A stretch of 64,000 nucleotides of DNA from Planosporangium sp963837285 (GTDB lineage Bacteria; Actinomycetota; Actinomycetes; Mycobacteriales; Micromonosporaceae): the NCBI GenBank assembly GCA_963837285.1, contig CAWIMS010000003.1, positions 496,001 through 560,000 on the forward strand, given 5' to 3'. The notes beneath the pieces were generated by a model. The model ran no database searches. It worked only from the letters and a program-made list of their open reading frames with translations, and was not told the DNA's origin. Within the stretch, counting starts at the first letter, position 1. The number at the start of each line of letters is the position of its first letter. Positions 53,126 to 61,806 of the stretch are shown one piece after another. The position numbers were made by a program, and so were the translations under genes.

Positions 53126-53443
53126 ATGCATCGGACGCTGATCGTGGCTCGGTTGACGGCGGGCGCGAGCCAGGCGGTCGCCGACGCGTTCGCCGAGTCG
53201 GACCGCACCGAGCTGCCGCACCTACTGGGAGTCTCGGCGCGAAGCCTGCTGACGTACCGCGACCTGTACTTCCATCTCATCGAGTCGGACCGCGACCCGC
53301 GGCCCGCGCTCGACGAGCATCGCGACCATCCCCTCTTCACCGGCATCAGCACGCAGTTGCGCGACTACGTCGCCCCGTACGACCCGGCCTGGCGCCAACC
53401 CGCGGACGCGATGGCGCACGAGTTCTACCGGTGGGAGCGGTGA
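53126..53443 (+). CDS. SchA/CurD-like (TcmI-type) polyketide cyclase, locus 2
   Basis: The product is 105 residues from the ATG at 53126. RTLIVARLTAGASQAVADAF, ESDRTELPHLLGVSARSLLT, YRDLYFHLIESD and AMAHEFYRWER match the paralogue at 15520-15864 throughout. It should direct a late ring closure. Its TGA overlaps the GTG of the ketosynthase by two bases, placing it at the head of the locus 2 core operon. Confidence 0.85.
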   Translation: MHRTLIVARLTAGASQAVADAFAESDRTELPHLLGVSARSLLTYRDLYFHLIESDRDPRPALDEHRDHPLFTGISTQLRDYVAPYDPAWRQPADAMAHEFYRWER

Positions 53444-54732
53444 CCACCTCGGCCACGGTGCCGGCCGGCGACCGGATCCCGGTCATCACCGGGATCGGCG
53501 TCGTCGCGCCGGGCGGCATCGGGGCCACGGCGTTCTGGGAGCTGCTGACCTCGGGCCGCACCGCGACCCGCCCCGTGACGCTGTTCGACGCCGCCGGCTT
53601 CCGCTCGCGGATCGCCGCCGAGTGCGACTTCGACCCCCGCCAGGCGGGCCTGGCCGAGGCCGACACCCACCTGGACCGGGCGACCCAGTTCGCGCTCGCC
53701 GCGCAGGCCGAGGCGATCGCCGACAGCGGCGTCGACGTCTCGGCACTGCCGCCGGAGCGCACCGGTGCCGCCATCGGCAGCGCGGTGGGTTGCACCATCA
53801 GCCTTGAGCAGCAGTACACCGCGGTCAGCGCCACCGGCCGTGACTGGCTGGTCGACCACACCAAGGGCAGCCCGCATCTGTACGACTACCTGGTGCCGGC
53901 GTCGATCGCCGCGCAGGTGGCGTGGCGCTGCCACGCCGAGGGGCCGGTGGCGACCATCTCCACCGGCTGCACGGCGGGCCTCGACGCGGTCGGGCACGCC
54001 GCCCGGTTGGTGGCCGAGGGCAGCGCCGATGTGATGATCGCCGGCGCCACCGAGGCACCGATCTCGCCGATCACGGTCGCCTGCTTCGACGCCATCCGCG
54101 CCACGTCGGCCAACAACGACCAGCCCGGGTGCGCGTCGCGCCCCTACGACCTGCGCCGCGACGGGTTCGTGCTGGGTGAGGGCGCGGCGGTACTGGTCGT
54201 CGAGGAGGCCGCCGCGGCCCGGCGGCGCGGGGCGCACGTGTACTGCGAGATCCGCGGGTTCGCCGGCCGCGCCAACGCGTACCACATGACCGGGTTGCGC
54301 CCGGACGGGCGGGAGATGTCCGAGGCGATCGACGTGGCGCTGCGGCAGGCCCGGGTACCACCGGAGCGGGTGGACTACGTCAACGCGCACGGGTCGGGTA
54401 CCAAACAGAACGACCGCCACGAGACCGCCGCCTTCAAGCGCAGCCTGGGCGCGCACGCCTACCAGGTGCCGGTCAGCTCGATCAAGTCGATGGTCGGGCA
54501 CTCGCTCGGTGCGATCGGCGCGATCGAGGTGGCGGCCTGCGCCCTCGCCCTGGAGCACCAGGTGGTGCCGCCGACAGCCAACCTGCAGGTGCCCGACCCG
54601 GAATGCGACCTGGACTACGTGCCGGGCGCCGCCCGGGCGCAGCGGCTGTCCACTGTACTCAGTGTCGGCAGCGGCTTCGGCGGCTTCCAGACAGCGATGG
54701 TGCTCACCCGGCCCGGGGCGGTCGCGGCGTGA
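53440..54732 (+). CDS. Type II PKS ketosynthase alpha subunit, locus 2 (no partner CLF)
   Basis: The product is 430 residues from a GTG that overlaps the cyclase stop. The full catalytic triad is present: Cys177 in ISTGCTAGLDAVGHAAR, His in YVNAHGSGTKQNDRHET and His in KSMVGHSLGAIGAIE. It closely resembles the KS-alpha at 17195-18460. In type II clusters KS-alpha is almost always followed by a CLF; here the next gene, 70 bases on, is the ACP, and no CLF lies anywhere from 38 kb to the right edge. It may pair with the CLF at 18457-19707 or act alone, for example in starter-unit formation. Confidence 0.92.
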   Translation: MTTSATVPAGDRIPVITGIGVVAPGGIGATAFWELLTSGRTATRPVTLFDAAGFRSRIAAECDFDPRQAGLAEADTHLDRATQFALAAQAEAIADSGVDVSALPPERTGAAIGSAVGCTISLEQQYTAVSATGRDWLVDHTKGSPHLYDYLVPASIAAQVAWRCHAEGPVATISTGCTAGLDAVGHAARLVAEGSADVMIAGATEAPISPITVACFDAIRATSANNDQPGCASRPYDLRRDGFVLGEGAAVLVVEEAAAARRRGAHVYCEIRGFAGRANAYHMTGLRPDGREMSEAIDVALRQARVPPERVDYVNAHGSGTKQNDRHETAAFKRSLGAHAYQVPVSSIKSMVGHSLGAIGAIEVAACALALEHQVVPPTANLQVPDPECDLDYVPGAARAQRLSTVLSVGSGFGGFQTAMVLTRPGAVAA

Positions 54733-54802
54733 CCCGCGCCATCGGGACAACTCAATCCGGTCGGTCGATCTCCTCGATGAGGTCCTTCACAAGGTGGTAG
54801 CT

Positions 54803-55072
54803 ATGGAGCACGGATTCAACCTCGACAACCTGCGGGCGATCATGCGGGCCGCGGCGGGCGAGGGCGACAACATCAACCTCGACGGCGCCATCGCCGACAC
54901 GTCGTACGCCGATCTGGGCTACGACTCGTTGGCGCTGCTGGAGTTCGCCGCCCAGATCGAGCACGAGCACGGCGTCTCGGTCCCGGACGGGACGATCGGC
55001 CTGACGGACACGCCCGGCGACACCGTGCGGCTCGTCGACGACCTTCTCGCCGACCGGGTCCGGGTGTCGTGA
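54803..55072 (+). CDS. Acyl carrier protein of polyketide locus 2
   Basis: The product is 89 residues from the ATG at 54803. The phosphopantetheine serine is in YADLGYDSLALLEFAAQIE, with the classic LGYDSL. GVSVPDGTIGLTDTPGDTVR completes helix III. It differs from the locus 1 ACP, which has LELDSL, so the two may be charged by or dock with different partners. Its stop overlaps the start of the aromatase gene (GTGA). Confidence 0.92.
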   Translation: MEHGFNLDNLRAIMRAAAGEGDNINLDGAIADTSYADLGYDSLALLEFAAQIEHEHGVSVPDGTIGLTDTPGDTVRLVDDLLADRVRVS

Positions 55073-55557
55073 CCGGACACACCGACAACAGCGTGGTCAT
55101 CTACGCCCCGCTGGACGTCGTCTGGGACATCACCAATGACGTGGCCTGCTGGCCGTGGCTGTTCAGCGAGTACGCGTCCGCTGAGATCATCGACAAGGCC
55201 GACCGCTACGTCCGGTTCCGCCTGACCACCCGCCCGGACGCGGAGAACCGTTCCTGGAGTTGGGTTTCCGAGCGGCATCTCGACCCGGCCACGCACACCG
55301 TGACCGCCCGGCGGGTCGAGCCCGGCCCGTTCGAGTACATGGCGATCACCTGGCGGTACCGGGCGGTGGACGGTGGCGTACACCTGCGCTGGACCCAGGA
55401 TTTCCACCTCAAGGCGGACGCGCCGATCGACGACGCCGCGATGACCGAACGCATCAACCACAACACGCCGCGGGAGATGGCGCGCATCAAGCGCCTCATC
55501 GAATCCGGGGAGACACCGGTGACCGGCAGCCGAACCGACGGCAGCCACCGGCCATGA
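55069..55557 (+). CDS. Polyketide aromatase/cyclase (SRPBCC), locus 2
   Basis: The product is 162 residues from a GTG. VVIYAPLDVVWDITNDVACW, FSEYASAEIIDKADRYVRF, EPGPFEYMAITWRYR and HNTPREMARIKRLIE follow the aromatase half of the locus 1 fusion, including the identical start VTGHTDN. There is no cupin extension; the equivalent cupin of locus 2 is the free protein at 43759-44262. It catalyses first-ring cyclisation and aromatisation of the nascent chain. It overlaps the ACP upstream and the DUF1772 gene downstream. Confidence 0.9.
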   Translation: MTGHTDNSVVIYAPLDVVWDITNDVACWPWLFSEYASAEIIDKADRYVRFRLTTRPDAENRSWSWVSERHLDPATHTVTARRVEPGPFEYMAITWRYRAVDGGVHLRWTQDFHLKADAPIDDAAMTERINHNTPREMARIKRLIESGETPVTGSRTDGSHRP

Positions 55558-56024
55558 CCCACCTGGTCCATGTCACCGCGGCGCTGGCGGCGGTGCTCAA
55601 CGGCGTCGCCGCCGGCATCATGCTCTCCACCGTAATCGGCATCGTCCCGATGATGCTCACCATGCCCTACCAGCGGTACGTGCAGACGGTGCGGTTCCTC
55701 TGGCCGCGCTACGACCCGCTCATGCCGATCCTCAACGGCACCGCACTGGTACTGGTGGTGGTGTCCGCGGCGCTGGCGGGTCGCGTGCCGAGCCGGCCGG
55801 TGTTCGTCGTCGCCGCGGTTCTGCTCGCGTCCGTGGTGACGATCTCGATCACCAAGAACGTGCCGGTGAACCGGTTCGTCAGCGGGCTCGACCCGGGTGA
55901 GCAGCCGGGCGACTGGTCGCGGGTGGACCCGCGGGCGCGGTGGCGGACCTGGAATCTCGTCCGGACCTCGCTCGCCCTGCTGGCGTTCGCGTCGACCGTG
56001 ACCGCCACGGCCCTGCTGGCGTAA
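55554..56024 (+). CDS. DUF1772 membrane protein (anthrone oxygenase-like)
   Basis: The product is 156 residues from an ATG overlapping the aromatase stop. Four hydrophobic segments are visible: LVHVTAALAAVLNGVAAGIM, ILNGTALVLVVVSAALAG, VFVVAAVLLASVVTISIT and LVRTSLALLAFASTVTATAL. NVPVNRFVSGLDPG between the third and fourth is the DUF1772 signature. Relatives act as cofactor-free anthrone oxygenases in polyketide pathways (family knowledge). Placement within the core operon supports oxidation of an anthrone-like intermediate to a quinone. Confidence 0.8.
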   Translation: MTHLVHVTAALAAVLNGVAAGIMLSTVIGIVPMMLTMPYQRYVQTVRFLWPRYDPLMPILNGTALVLVVVSAALAGRVPSRPVFVVAAVLLASVVTISITKNVPVNRFVSGLDPGEQPGDWSRVDPRARWRTWNLVRTSLALLAFASTVTATALLA

Positions 56025-56052
56025 CCGACGGACAACGAACAGAGAGGAAGCA

Positions 56053-56787
56053 GTGGTGGAGATTTCGCTCGCGGGCAAGAAGGCCCTGGTCACCGGCGGC
56101 ACCCGCGGTATCGGCCGGGAGCTGACCCGCAGCCTTGCCCGGGCGGGCGCCGACGTCCTGGCCTGCTACCGCAGCACCGGCGAGCACGTCGACCAGCTCG
56201 CCCGGGAGTTGAAGGAGATACCGGGTGATCACCAGCTGGTCCGGGCCGACCTCACCGAGCACGCCGAGATCGAGGCGTTGCTGGCGGAGTGCCGCCAGCG
56301 CTTCGGAGCGCTCGACGTTGTCGTCAACAACGCCGGTGTGATCAGCCACGAGCCGTTCGGCACGCTGGCGCCCGCCGAGTGGCGGCGCGTGCTCGACACG
56401 AACCTGACCGCCGCGTACCTGGTGGCGCAGGGCGCGCTCGCGCTGCTGCGACCCGGCGCCTCGATCATCAACATCGGCTCACGGGTGGCCACCGTGGGCA
56501 TTCCACTGCGGGCGCACTACACCGCCGCCAAGGCCGGCATGATCGGGCTGACCCGCTCGCTGTGCAAGGAACTCGGCCCGGCCGGGATCCGGGTCAACCT
56601 GGTGGCACCGGGCGTCATCGCCACCGGGGCCGAGCTACCGGCGGAGGTACGCGCCCGGTACGAGACCATGACCGCGCTGGGTCGGCTCGGGCGGCCGGCC
56701 GACATCGCGGCGGTGGTGTGCTTCCTGGCCAGCGACCTGGCGGCGTACGTGACCGGTGAGACCATCCACGTCGACGGGGGAATCTGA
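56053..56787 (+). CDS. Polyketide ketoreductase (SDR) with intact catalytic residues
   Basis: The product is 244 residues from a GTG at 56053, preceded by GAGAGGAAG. KKALVTGGTRGIGRELTRSL is the cofactor site. Catalytic Ser (SIINIGSRVATVG) and Tyr/Lys (RAHYTAAKAGMIGL) are all present, unlike the paralogous pair at 44259-45706. PGVIATGAELPAEVRARYET and CFLASDLAAYVTGETIHVDG close the fold. It is the likely reductase of the nascent polyketide and may associate with the two degenerate SDRs. Confidence 0.88.
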   Translation: MVEISLAGKKALVTGGTRGIGRELTRSLARAGADVLACYRSTGEHVDQLARELKEIPGDHQLVRADLTEHAEIEALLAECRQRFGALDVVVNNAGVISHEPFGTLAPAEWRRVLDTNLTAAYLVAQGALALLRPGASIINIGSRVATVGIPLRAHYTAAKAGMIGLTRSLCKELGPAGIRVNLVAPGVIATGAELPAEVRARYETMTALGRLGRPADIAAVVCFLASDLAAYVTGETIHVDGGI

Positions 56788-56788
56788 G

Positions 56789-57442
56789 ATGGCGGCTCCG
56801 GCGCACCGGGTCGTGCTGCGGATGGAAGTCGTCGCCGGTCAGGAGGAGCGCTTCGAGCGAGCCTGGCACGAGGGCGCGCGGCTCATCGCGCGGGAACCGG
56901 CGAACCTCGGTCAGTGGCTGTCGCGCAGCGCCGACGAGCACGGCGTGTACTACATCGTCAGCGACTGGGTGGACCGCCCCAGCTTCCTGGACTACGAACG
57001 CAGCGAACGGCACCGGCTGCACCGAACCCGGCTGCATCCGTACCGCCGCGCCGGGTCGATGACCACAATGGACGTGGTGGAGGCCGTGCCGGGCGCGGCC
57101 ACCGAAGACACCGGGTCCACCGGGGCCACTGAGGACACCGAGCGGCCGGTGCAGGTTCTGTTGTTCGCCGCCGACGCGCCCGACGACGACGCGGTCACCG
57201 GTATCTACCACGACATCAGCCGCAAACTCGCCGGTACGCCGGGGTTGCTGGGCAACCGGCTCCTGGCGCGGGCCGACGACGGCGGCCGGTTCGTGGTGGT
57301 CAGCGAATGGGAGAGCCTCACGGCGTTCCGCGCCTGGGAAGAGGGCTCCGACCACCGGGGCGTCACCGCGCCGCTGCGGCCCTACCACGATCGCAGCATG
57401 GGCGCGGCATTCGGCGTGTACCAGGTGGCAGCCCGGTACTGA
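56789..57442 (+). CDS. Double-domain antibiotic biosynthesis monooxygenase (ABM)
   Basis: The product is 217 residues with two tandem ferredoxin-like ABM domains. Domain one has HRVVLRMEVVAGQEERFERA, YYIVSDWVDRPSFLDYERSE. Domain two has PVQVLLFAADAPDDDAVTGI and RFVVVSEWESLTAFRAWEEG. The linker GAATEDTGSTGATEDTE is Thr/Glu-rich. ABM proteins are cofactor-free oxygenases of aromatic polyketides, for example anthrone to anthraquinone. The fused form replaces the usual homodimer. It begins one base after the ketoreductase stop. Confidence 0.8.
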   Translation: MAAPAHRVVLRMEVVAGQEERFERAWHEGARLIAREPANLGQWLSRSADEHGVYYIVSDWVDRPSFLDYERSERHRLHRTRLHPYRRAGSMTTMDVVEAVPGAATEDTGSTGATEDTERPVQVLLFAADAPDDDAVTGIYHDISRKLAGTPGLLGNRLLARADDGGRFVVVSEWESLTAFRAWEEGSDHRGVTAPLRPYHDRSMGAAFGVYQVAARY

Positions 57443-57644
57443 CCCTCCCGCTACCGCGCCCAGGGCGGCGCGGTCATCGACGTGAGCGGCGCCCCACCCC
57501 CGGGGGCGCCGCTCATGCACGTCCGCACGCCGTCCCGCCCGCTGCCGGCCGGCCCGAGCGAGGCTGGACCGGCCGTCGTGTCCGCACCCGTAGCGTCGCC
57601 CGCGTCGCATCTTCCACAGGCGTTTCGAGCGAAACGGTGAGCGC

Positions 57645-58709
57645 GTGCACGCTTCGTATGGTGCTTTGGCCGCGGACCCGCTGCGCGGTCCGCAGCAGCG
57701 GCGGGCCGTGGTCGTCGGCGCGGACGGCTTCATCGGGCGGCATCTGAGCACCGCGCTGACCGCGAGCTCAGGGCCGACCACGCGCTACACCCGGCGGGAC
57801 CCGCCGTGCTGGGACGACCAGGGTGTGGCGACCGTGTTCTACCTCGCCAGCAGCGTCACGCCCGCGCTGGCCGAGACGCACCCCGAGTGGGTGACCGCGG
57901 ACCATCTGCGCTTCGCCGCCGTCCTCGCCGACCTGGCCCGCCGCCCGGACCCACCGACCGTCGTGCTGACCAGCTCCGGCGGCACCGTGTACGACCCCGA
58001 CCTGCCGCCACCCTACGGCGAGGCCGCCCCGACGCGGGCCACGTCCCGCTACGGCGCGGCGAAACTGGCCCTGGAGCGGCTGTTGGCCAGCTACGCCGCG
58101 ACCGTACCGGCGGTCATCGTCCGGCTGTCCAATGTGTACGGGCCGGGGCAGCGGCTGGGCAAGAGCCAGGGCGTGCTCGCGCACTGGTTGCACGCGGCCG
58201 CGGACGGCTACCCGCTGCACCTGATCGGTGATCCCGAGGCGGTACGCGACTACGTCTTCATCGACGACGTGGTGGACTGCCTGTGCCGCATCGCCGCCCA
58301 CCCACCGGTCGGCGCCGGTGCCGGACCGCTGATCCTCAACGTCGGTTCCGGCGAGGGAACGTCGCTGTCCGGTCTGCTGGCCACGGTGCAAGCGGTGGTC
58401 GGGCGTGAACTGGCGGTGCAGCGGCGGCCGCCCCGCGCGGTCGACCGGCGGCAGACGTGGCTGGACGTGCGGCGCGCCGCGCAGGTTCTCGGCTGGCGCC
58501 CGCGTACCGCCCTGGCCGACGGCATCACGGCGATGTGGCAGCACCTGCTGACCGGTAGGGATTCGGCCGGGCGGCCACCACTGGCCGCCAGCGGTCGAGC
58601 CAAAGACCAGGGCGCCGAGACCGCGACACCAGCGCCGGCCGGCACGCTTCGGCTGGTACCCGACACCGGATCACACGAACGAAACCGGAGCGTAGGCAAT
58701 GATCGCTGA
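57645..58709 (+). CDS. NDP-sugar epimerase/4-ketoreductase (extended SDR)
   Basis: The product is 354 residues from a GTG at 57645. AVVVGADGFIGRHLSTALTA binds NAD(P). VVLTSSGGTVYDPDLPPPYG and SRYGAAKLALERLLASY give Ser and Tyr-x-x-x-Lys, and IVRLSNVYGPGQRLGKSQGV and RDYVFIDDVVDCL are typical of UDP-glucose 4-epimerase-like enzymes. The C-terminal 50 residues are unconserved. In this cluster it probably sets the C4 configuration of the deoxysugar. It overlaps the methyltransferase gene by 11 bases. Confidence 0.8.
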   Translation: MHASYGALAADPLRGPQQRRAVVVGADGFIGRHLSTALTASSGPTTRYTRRDPPCWDDQGVATVFYLASSVTPALAETHPEWVTADHLRFAAVLADLARRPDPPTVVLTSSGGTVYDPDLPPPYGEAAPTRATSRYGAAKLALERLLASYAATVPAVIVRLSNVYGPGQRLGKSQGVLAHWLHAAADGYPLHLIGDPEAVRDYVFIDDVVDCLCRIAAHPPVGAGAGPLILNVGSGEGTSLSGLLATVQAVVGRELAVQRRPPRAVDRRQTWLDVRRAAQVLGWRPRTALADGITAMWQHLLTGRDSAGRPPLAASGRAKDQGAETATPAPAGTLRLVPDTGSHERNRSVGNDR

Positions 58710-59439
58710 GCTGCTCGCCAACACCGGCAAGAGCATCCTGCGGGACATCCCACCCGACGGCAGGGACTACTGGGCGCGACGCTTCTGGGACCGGGACACC
58801 CATGAACAGCATCCGCTGCTGCGCCAGGAGTTCCTCCTCCAGAAGCGGGCCATCGCCGACCTGCTGGCCACCCATGCCGGCGACGCCGACCGTATCGTCG
58901 AATTCGCCTGCGGCACGGGGGAGTTCACCAGGCTGGCCGCCGAGCTCACCGCCGCGAACGAGATCACCGCGGTGGACATCTCCGCGGAGGGCCTGCGCCG
59001 GGCCGGCGAGCGGGTGCGCCACGACAACCTCCGGCTGGTCCACGGTGACTTCTGGTCCGACCTTAACCTCGGCACCGCGGACGTGGTGATGTGCCTGGAC
59101 GCCATTCACCACCTCGGTGACGTCCGTGCGGTGCTGACCCGGCTGAAGTCTTTCGTGGCGCCCGGCGGCATCGTCGTCGGCAACCTGTGGACCGCTGACA
59201 ATTTCCACCGCTTCCAGCGGTTGCGCTACGGCTCCCTGGCGCACGTGCGGCGCACGGCGGCGTTTTTCAGCACAGCGGTGCTGATCCGGGCCTCCGGCGG
59301 CCGGCTGCGCACCGGGGCGTACCGGACCCAACTGGTGCGCAGCGACGAGGCCACGACGATCCTGCACGACGTCTTCGACGCCGTGCTGGAGGTTCGGGAG
59401 CAGGACTACTTCATGGGCTTCGTCGGCCGGGTGGCGTGA
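58699..59439 (+). CDS. SAM-dependent methyltransferase (class I)
   Basis: The product is 246 residues from the ATG at 58699. Motif I is RIVEFACGTGEFTRLAAEL, motif II-like DVVMCLDAIHHLGDV, and the motif III region FVAPGGIVVGNLWTAD. The acidic residue after motif I is in ITAVDISAEGLRRA. No N-terminal zinc-binding Cys set of sugar C-methyltransferases is present. It lies between two sugar genes, so O- or N-methylation of the sugar is plausible; methylation of the aglycone cannot be excluded. Confidence 0.78.
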   Translation: MIAELLANTGKSILRDIPPDGRDYWARRFWDRDTHEQHPLLRQEFLLQKRAIADLLATHAGDADRIVEFACGTGEFTRLAAELTAANEITAVDISAEGLRRAGERVRHDNLRLVHGDFWSDLNLGTADVVMCLDAIHHLGDVRAVLTRLKSFVAPGGIVVGNLWTADNFHRFQRLRYGSLAHVRRTAAFFSTAVLIRASGGRLRTGAYRTQLVRSDEATTILHDVFDAVLEVREQDYFMGFVGRVA

Positions 59440-60519
59440 TGCGGGTACTGGTCACCGGCGGCGCCGGGTTCATCGGCGGCGGCGTGGTCGAGGCGCTCGT
59501 CGGGGCCGGCCACGACGTGCGGGTACTGGACGCCCTGCTCCCCGCGGCGCATCCCGGCGGGGAGCGTCCCCGGCTGCCCGACGGCGTCGAGTTCCGCCAC
59601 GGCGACCTGCGCGACGAGGCGGCGGTCGAAGCGGCGGTGCGGGGAGTCGACCTGGTCAGCCATCACGCCGCCATCGTCGGCCGGGGCAGGGAGATCCGGG
59701 ACGCGCCGTTGCACGTCGGCTGCAACGACCTCGGTACGGCGAACCTGCTGGCCGCGATGATCCGAGGCCGGTGTCGACCGGCTGATCCTGGCCGGCAGCG
59801 TGGTCATCTACGGCAGCAGCCGCTACGACTGCCCCGAGCACGGCCGGGTCCGGCCGGCCGGCCGCACCGCCGCGGACCTGGCCGCCGGCCGGTTCCCGCC
59901 GGTGTGCGGGCGCTGCGCGGCGCCGCTCGCCGCCAGCCCGGTCGACGAGGACGACCTGTGCGACCCGCCGCGCAACGTCTACGCGGTGACCAAGCTCGCC
60001 CAGGAACTGCTGGTGCAGACCTGGGCGGCGCAGACCGGCGGGCAGGCGGTGTCGCTGCGCTACCACAACGTGTACGGCCCGAGCATGCCGTTCGCCAGCC
60101 CGTACTCCGGCGTGGCCGCGACCTTCCGCAGCGCGGTGGCCGCCGGCCGGCCACCGCAGGTCTACGAGGACGGCGCCCCGACGCGGGACTTCATGCACGT
60201 CGCCGACGTGGTGTCGGCGAACCTGGCCGCGCTGCGCCGGGGCGGCGCCGGGTTCCGGGCCTTCAACGTGGCCAGCGGCGACCCGCGCTCGATCGGCGAG
60301 GTCGCCGGCGCACTGGCCGACGCGCCCGGCGGACCTCCGCCGGTGCTCACCGGCGCGTACCGGGTCGGCGACGTCCGCGACATCGTCGCGTCACCGCGGC
60401 GGTTGCGCGCGGAGCTGGACTGGGCCCCGTCGGTGGAGTTCGCGGCCGGCATGAAGGAGTTCGCGCTCGCTCCGATGCAGGGCGACCCGCACGGCCGTGC
60501 CACCCCGGCGGCGGCCTAG
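59439..60519 (+). CDS. NDP-sugar epimerase/dehydratase, single frameshift
   Basis: The frame opens at the ATG at 59439 (overlapping the previous TGA) with RVLVTGGAGFIGGGVVEALV and reaches GTANLLAAMI. It then shifts near 59764, and the other frame continues EAGVDRLILAGSVVIYGSSR, NVYAVTKLAQELLVQTW, LRYHNVYGPSMPFASPYSGV, TRDFMHVADVV to the stop at 60517-60519. Deleting one C at ATGATCCGAGG restores one reading of about 360 residues. Between the catalytic Ser and Tyr there is an insertion with CPEH and CGRCAAP, a possible metal site. The enzyme would isomerise or reduce the NDP-deoxysugar. Confidence 0.75.
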
Positions 60520-60543
60520 CAAGCCAGGAGAAGGAGGCGCGTC

Positions 60544-61770
60544 ATGTCGTTGCGGGTGCTGGTCGTCGGCGGCGGCGTCGGGGGGCTCTGCCTGGCCCAG
60601 GGGCTCCGCAGGGCCGGCGTCGCCGTGCGGGTCTACGAACGCGACACCACCGCGGCCACCCGCGGGCAGGGCTACCGGCTGCGCATCGACGAGTACGGCA
60701 TCGAGGCGCTGGCCCGGTGCCTGCCGGAGGACCTGTTCGCGCTGTTCCGCGCCACCACCAACCCGCCGTACCCGCCGCGCGGCGCGGTGTTCGACCATCA
60801 CCTCGATCCGTTGCCGCCAGCGGACACCGACGACGCGGACGCGGACGGTGGCGCCGCGGCGCGGGTACCCCGCCGGCCGAGTACCGTGGCCGACCGCCGG
60901 ACCCTGCGCGGCGTGCTGCTGGCCGGCCTGGGCGACGCGGTCTGCTTCGGGCACGAGGTGGTCGAGGTCGGGCAGACCGCGGGCGGGGTCCAGGTCCGGT
61001 TCGCCGACGGCCGGACCGCGACCGGTGACCTGCTGGTCGGCGCGGACGGCATCAACTCGGTGGTCCGCGGTCACCTCCTGCCGCACGCCGAGGTGTTCGA
61101 CCCCGGGCTGCGCGGCATCTACGGCCACGCGATCCTCGACCGGGACCTGCTCGCCGCCCTGCCCGACGTGCTGTTCGGCGGCTCGTCGCCGGTACTCGGG
61201 CCCGGCGGGGTCACCATGGCGGTCGGTGCCTACCGGCCCTGCGAGTCGCCGCAGCGCGCCGCCGCCCGGATCGCCCCGTACGCGCGGCTCAACCACGTGG
61301 CCGACTACGTCAAGTGGACCCTGGTCGGGCTGCCCGAATCCCTCGGCATCCCGGAGCACGCACTGTGGACGGCCCCGCCCGCCCGCCTGTACGACATCGC
61401 CCGGCGGCTGACCGCCGACTGGCATCCCGCGGTCGTCGAGCTCGTCGCGGCCTCCGACGAGGCGACCACGTTCGCGCTGGCCATCCGGGCGGCGCTGCCG
61501 GTCGATCCGTGGCCGGCCACCCGGATCACCCTGCTCGGCGACGCGATCCACGCCACCACACCGGTGGGTGGCACCGGCGCCAACACGGCCCTGCGCGACG
61601 CCGCGCTGCTCGCCGGTCACCTCGCCGACGTCGCGCGGGGACACGCCGCGCCGGTGCCCGCGGTCGGCAGGTACGAAGCGCAGATGCGCGGGTACGGGTT
61701 CGCCGCGGCCACCCGCTCGCTGCGCGGCGCCGGGCAGATCTTCCGGGTCCCGGTGCCGGCACCGTCCTGA
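60544..61770 (+). CDS. FAD-dependent aromatic monooxygenase (class A)
   Basis: The product is 408 residues from an ATG preceded by AAGGAGG. RVLVVGGGVGGLCLAQGLRR binds FAD, GDLLVGADGINSVVRG is the DG motif, and ITLLGDAIHATTPVGGTGAN is the GD motif. These are the three signatures of the UbiH/PHBH family. Members hydroxylate aromatic rings or perform Baeyer-Villiger oxidations. Unlike many polyketide hydroxylases, it has no C-terminal thioredoxin-like domain. It is within the sugar gene row and transcribed with it. Confidence 0.87.
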   Translation: MSLRVLVVGGGVGGLCLAQGLRRAGVAVRVYERDTTAATRGQGYRLRIDEYGIEALARCLPEDLFALFRATTNPPYPPRGAVFDHHLDPLPPADTDDADADGGAAARVPRRPSTVADRRTLRGVLLAGLGDAVCFGHEVVEVGQTAGGVQVRFADGRTATGDLLVGADGINSVVRGHLLPHAEVFDPGLRGIYGHAILDRDLLAALPDVLFGGSSPVLGPGGVTMAVGAYRPCESPQRAAARIAPYARLNHVADYVKWTLVGLPESLGIPEHALWTAPPARLYDIARRLTADWHPAVVELVAASDEATTFALAIRAALPVDPWPATRITLLGDAIHATTPVGGTGANTALRDAALLAGHLADVARGHAAPVPAVGRYEAQMRGYGFAAATRSLRGAGQIFRVPVPAPS

Positions 61771-61806
61771 CCCTCCACCTGACCCCATGCACCCAAGGAG
61801 TCCGCA

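Noticed and set aside
52108..53439. Possible CLF or N-terminal extension upstream of the second KS-alpha in the same frame
   Set aside because: This frame is the antisense of the P450 gene, and no ketosynthase-like sequence is present; the KS starts at the GTG at 53440.
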